Origin: an uncultured Porphyromonadaceae bacterium
GTDB lineage: Bacteria; Bacteroidota; Bacteroidia; Bacteroidales; Muribaculaceae
Length of the DNA: 6,686 bases
Direction of reading: 5' to 3'
NCBI GenBank assembly: GCA_947176355.1
Contig: CAMWQY010000146.1
Coordinates: 1-6,686, forward strand
In this document: in pieces, positions 5,269-6,686 of the stretch
Layout of the letters: each line of letters begins with the position of its first letter
Numbering within the stretch: position 1 is the stretch's first letter
Translations under genes and position numbers: made by a program
Notes under the pieces: generated by a model
What the model was told of the DNA's origin: nothing
What the model saw: only the letters and a program-made list of their open reading frames with translations
Databases searched by the model: none

Positions 5269-6429
5269 ATGGAAGATAAATGGTTAGATGAAATACGCGA
5301 AAGTCTCTCTGATTTTGAGATGGATACGCCTGAAGGCCTTTGGGAAAGTCTTGGGGTTGAGAAGGCTGTCCCCAAAATATCATGGCGCAGACGATTGATG
5401 ATAGCCGCCGCTGTGATTTCCATCCTAATGATAGGATCAGGAATCATTTTTTTAGTGACTCAGACAAAGCCTATTGAGATTAATGACATCAAGTATGCTA
5501 CGACCACCGGCATGCCGGATGCCACTCCTCTCGAAAGTAATTCTGATGCTGTCAACGCTCCCACATCGTCATCAAACAAGACTACAGTACACAAGACTAC
5601 AGTTACTTACCCATCCAACGAGCAGACCATAGTCGCTCTTTTAGACTCTATAAAAACAGATCTTCCTACTCCCGACGATCCGACACACAATACTGCGAAT
5701 GAAACAAAAGAAGAAAAAGAACTTGGATTAGATGGAGAAAACAACCCTTACGTCAATATATATCCTAAAAATATTAATCGAAAAAATGGCTATTCCGATA
5801 AATTAGCTTTAAACATCTCAGCATCAGGAATAGGAAATGTATCCAAAGGGAGAAGTTTCTGGCTTCCGGGACAAAACGGAAATGACATATTTCTCGGGAG
5901 CAGCCTTCCGACATCTGAAATCCGACACCATACCCCTCTCCGGATTGGACTGACCATGCAGTATAATATCTCGAAGAAATTTGCAATTGAGAGTGGTCTT
6001 GTTTATTCGGTAATCGGATCTGATATATCTGTAAGCCAAGACAAATATCAGTCTACGGCAACACGAAGAATGCAGTATGTAGGAATCCCTGTAAACGTGA
6101 AATTCTCGGCTTGGTCATGGAAATTCATCAACGCATATCTTTCAGCTGGCGTTGCTGGAGAAAAATGTATCAGCAACAGGTTTGAAGTGAAATCTATGTC
6201 TGACGCCCTTCCTCTTGATAATTTTGCCAAACAGACAGAGAAACCATTCCAATGGTCGGCAAATGCCGCCGCAGGCATTCAACTTAGCCCTATCCCAAAT
6301 ATCGGCATATTTGCCGAACCCGGAATAAGCTATTATTTCAACGACGGCTCATCTATCCAAACAATCTACAAAGACCACCCCTGCAACTTCAACCTAAACC
6401 TCGGCATCCGCCTAACCCTCAACCCCTAA
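5269..6429 (+). CDS. Putative dual membrane-spanning anti-sigma factor with C-terminal outer-membrane beta-barrel
   Basis: This 386-residue protein has three parts. Residues 1-38 form a short acidic, amphipathic cytoplasmic segment (WLDEIRESLSDFEMDTPEGLW, about 5-25), of the kind that binds ECF sigma factors in Bacteroidetes. Residues 43-63 are a single hydrophobic helix preceded by WRRR (39-42), predicting N-in, C-out topology in the inner membrane. A polar Ser/Thr/Pro/Asp-rich linker (about 64-177) would cross the periplasm. Residues about 178-386 look like a PorT/OMP_b-brl-type barrel with alternating beta strands, for example TPLRIGLTMQY (222-232), FAIESGLVYSVIG (238-250), QYVGIPVNVKF (269-279) and IGIFAEPGISYYF (345-357), ending in NLNLGIRLTLNP. 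There is no Sec signal peptide apart from the internal helix. The architecture matches the dual membrane-spanning anti-sigma (Dma) proteins described in Bacteroides thetaiotaomicron, which link envelope state to a partner sigma factor. The ATG is 2 nt after the sigma stop, indicating coupled translation. Anti-sigma function is inferred from architecture and synteny. Confidence 0.8.
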   Translation: MEDKWLDEIRESLSDFEMDTPEGLWESLGVEKAVPKISWRRRLMIAAAVISILMIGSGIIFLVTQTKPIEINDIKYATTTGMPDATPLESNSDAVNAPTSSSNKTTVHKTTVTYPSNEQTIVALLDSIKTDLPTPDDPTHNTANETKEEKELGLDGENNPYVNIYPKNINRKNGYSDKLALNISASGIGNVSKGRSFWLPGQNGNDIFLGSSLPTSEIRHHTPLRIGLTMQYNISKKFAIESGLVYSVIGSDISVSQDKYQSTATRRMQYVGIPVNVKFSAWSWKFINAYLSAGVAGEKCISNRFEVKSMSDALPLDNFAKQTEKPFQWSANAAAGIQLSPIPNIGIFAEPGISYYFNDGSSIQTIYKDHPCNFNLNLGIRLTLNP

Positions 6430-6430
6430 T

Positions 6431-6465
6431 TCAAAATTAAAAATCCTTAGCGCAGGCACTGCGCT
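6431..6465 (-). terminator. Terminator-like hairpin with T-rich tail on the - strand
   Basis: AGCGCAG (6449-6455) and CTGCGCT (6459-6465) form a perfect 7-bp GC-rich stem with a 3-nt loop. Read on the - strand, the hairpin is followed by AAGGATTTTTAATTTTG, a T-rich tail that could end a transcript arriving from the right. On the + strand the tail is TGTTC, too poor in T for a standard intrinsic terminator, though the hairpin begins 20 bp after the anti-sigma gene's stop and may still stabilise that mRNA's 3' end. Confidence 0.4.
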
Positions 6466-6472
6466 TGTTCTC

Positions 6473-6540
6473 TGCGAGCTCCGGGCGATGCGAAGCAGCC
6501 CGCATTCCTTTGCGAGCTTGCCAAAACCGAGTCGCGAAGC
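6473..6540. repeat. Interleaved short direct repeats with an internal hairpin
   Basis: TGCGAGCT occurs at 6473-6480 and 6511-6518, and GCGAAGC at 6490-6496 and 6534-6540, in the alternating order A-B-A-B, as if a unit of about 40 bp had duplicated and diverged. Between them CGGGC (6482-6486) and TGC (6489-6491 region) pair with GCA and GCCCG (6498-6502) around a GAA loop, leaving a 2-nt bulge. The block is clearly more GC-rich than its flanks and has no coding frame I would trust. Confidence 0.4.
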
Positions 6541-6567
6541 TATAAATGATCGTTAATCGTTTATAGC
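6539..6567. other. 12-bp stem-loop in the 3' intergenic region
   Basis: GCTATAAATGAT (6539-6550) pairs with ATCGTTTATAGC (6556-6567) along 12 positions, including one G-U wobble, around a CGTTA loop. There is no T run directly after it on either strand, so it is not a classical terminator. It lies between the end of the anti-sigma operon and a possible convergent gene, where it could be an mRNA 3' structure, a transcription boundary or an operator dyad. CGTTAAT recurs at 6551-6557 and 6575-6581. Confidence 0.5.
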
Positions 6568-6592
6568 AATAGTTCGTTAATTTTAGAATAAA

Positions 6593-6686
6593 TCATGCAG
6601 AGTCTCTGACCCCGAAGAACAATAAGTTAGGCGGAATCTCGTCCGTCAGGACAAAATTATTTTTCTGATCGTCGGATTTCTGACCC
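6593..6686 (-). CDS. Possible C-terminus of a gene entering from the right edge (3' end only)
   Basis: One - strand frame is open from the right edge (first full codon at 6685-6683) to a TGA at 6595-6593, giving 30 codons. The translation includes NNFVLTDEIPPNLLFFGVRD, which has a protein-like mix of hydrophobic and charged residues. The other two - strand frames stop within about 40 bp of the edge. I recognise no family, and 30 open codons can arise by chance. A terminator-like structure on the same strand further left (6431-6465) mildly supports a transcript from this side. The alternative is part of a dispersed repeat, because TCTGACCC occurs twice here (6605-6612 and 6679-6686). Confidence 0.25.
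   Translation of the reverse strand, partial: GQKSDDQKNNFVLTDEIPPNLLFFGVRDSA

Overview
The window looks like chromosomal DNA from a member of the Bacteroidales, possibly a Muribaculaceae-like gut bacterium. The evidence is the Bacteroidetes-style ECF sigma factor, the PorT-type outer-membrane barrel fused to an anti-sigma-like N-terminus, a serpin lipoprotein, an AAA/DUF4143 ATPase, a TAnnTTTG/-33 promoter, and the scarcity of Shine-Dalgarno sequences. The family-level assignment is inference; no rRNA or marker gene is present.

Left part (1-1897, + strand): the C-terminal half of a MalY/PatB-type PLP-dependent C-S lyase/aminotransferase runs in from the left edge. It ends inside a 9-bp tandem repeat array (about 592-670). 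A complete DUF418 (YeiB-like) polytopic membrane protein follows.

Middle (1894-3440): a complete AAA ATPase with a C-terminal DUF4143/PD-(D/E)XK-like region lies on the - strand, convergent with the DUF418 gene. The two stop codons share one TTAA. Upstream of the ATPase are a good Bacteroidetes-type promoter and then three copies of a 32-bp direct repeat with internal TCACA/TGTGA dyads. This 263-bp divergent region separates the ATPase from the next operon and also holds a 10-bp palindrome.

Right part (3441-6429, + strand): three tightly packed genes form a probable operon. They encode a serpin-family lipoprotein (protease inhibitor), an ECF sigma factor with a TTG start, and a protein with an N-terminal anti-sigma-like segment, one inner-membrane helix, a periplasmic Ser/Thr/Pro-rich linker and a C-terminal outer-membrane beta-barrel. 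The last two resemble the dual membrane-spanning anti-sigma/sigma pairs reported in Bacteroides thetaiotaomicron (Dma/Das). Linkage of such a pair to a serpin lipoprotein is the most interesting feature. It suggests a system in which an envelope signal, possibly proteolytic, is passed across both membranes to control transcription, with a secreted protease inhibitor as co-regulated output or modulator.

Right end (6430-6686): a small non-coding block with three predicted stem-loops and interleaved short repeats, then a - strand open frame of about 30 codons that runs off the right edge and may be the C-terminus of another gene.
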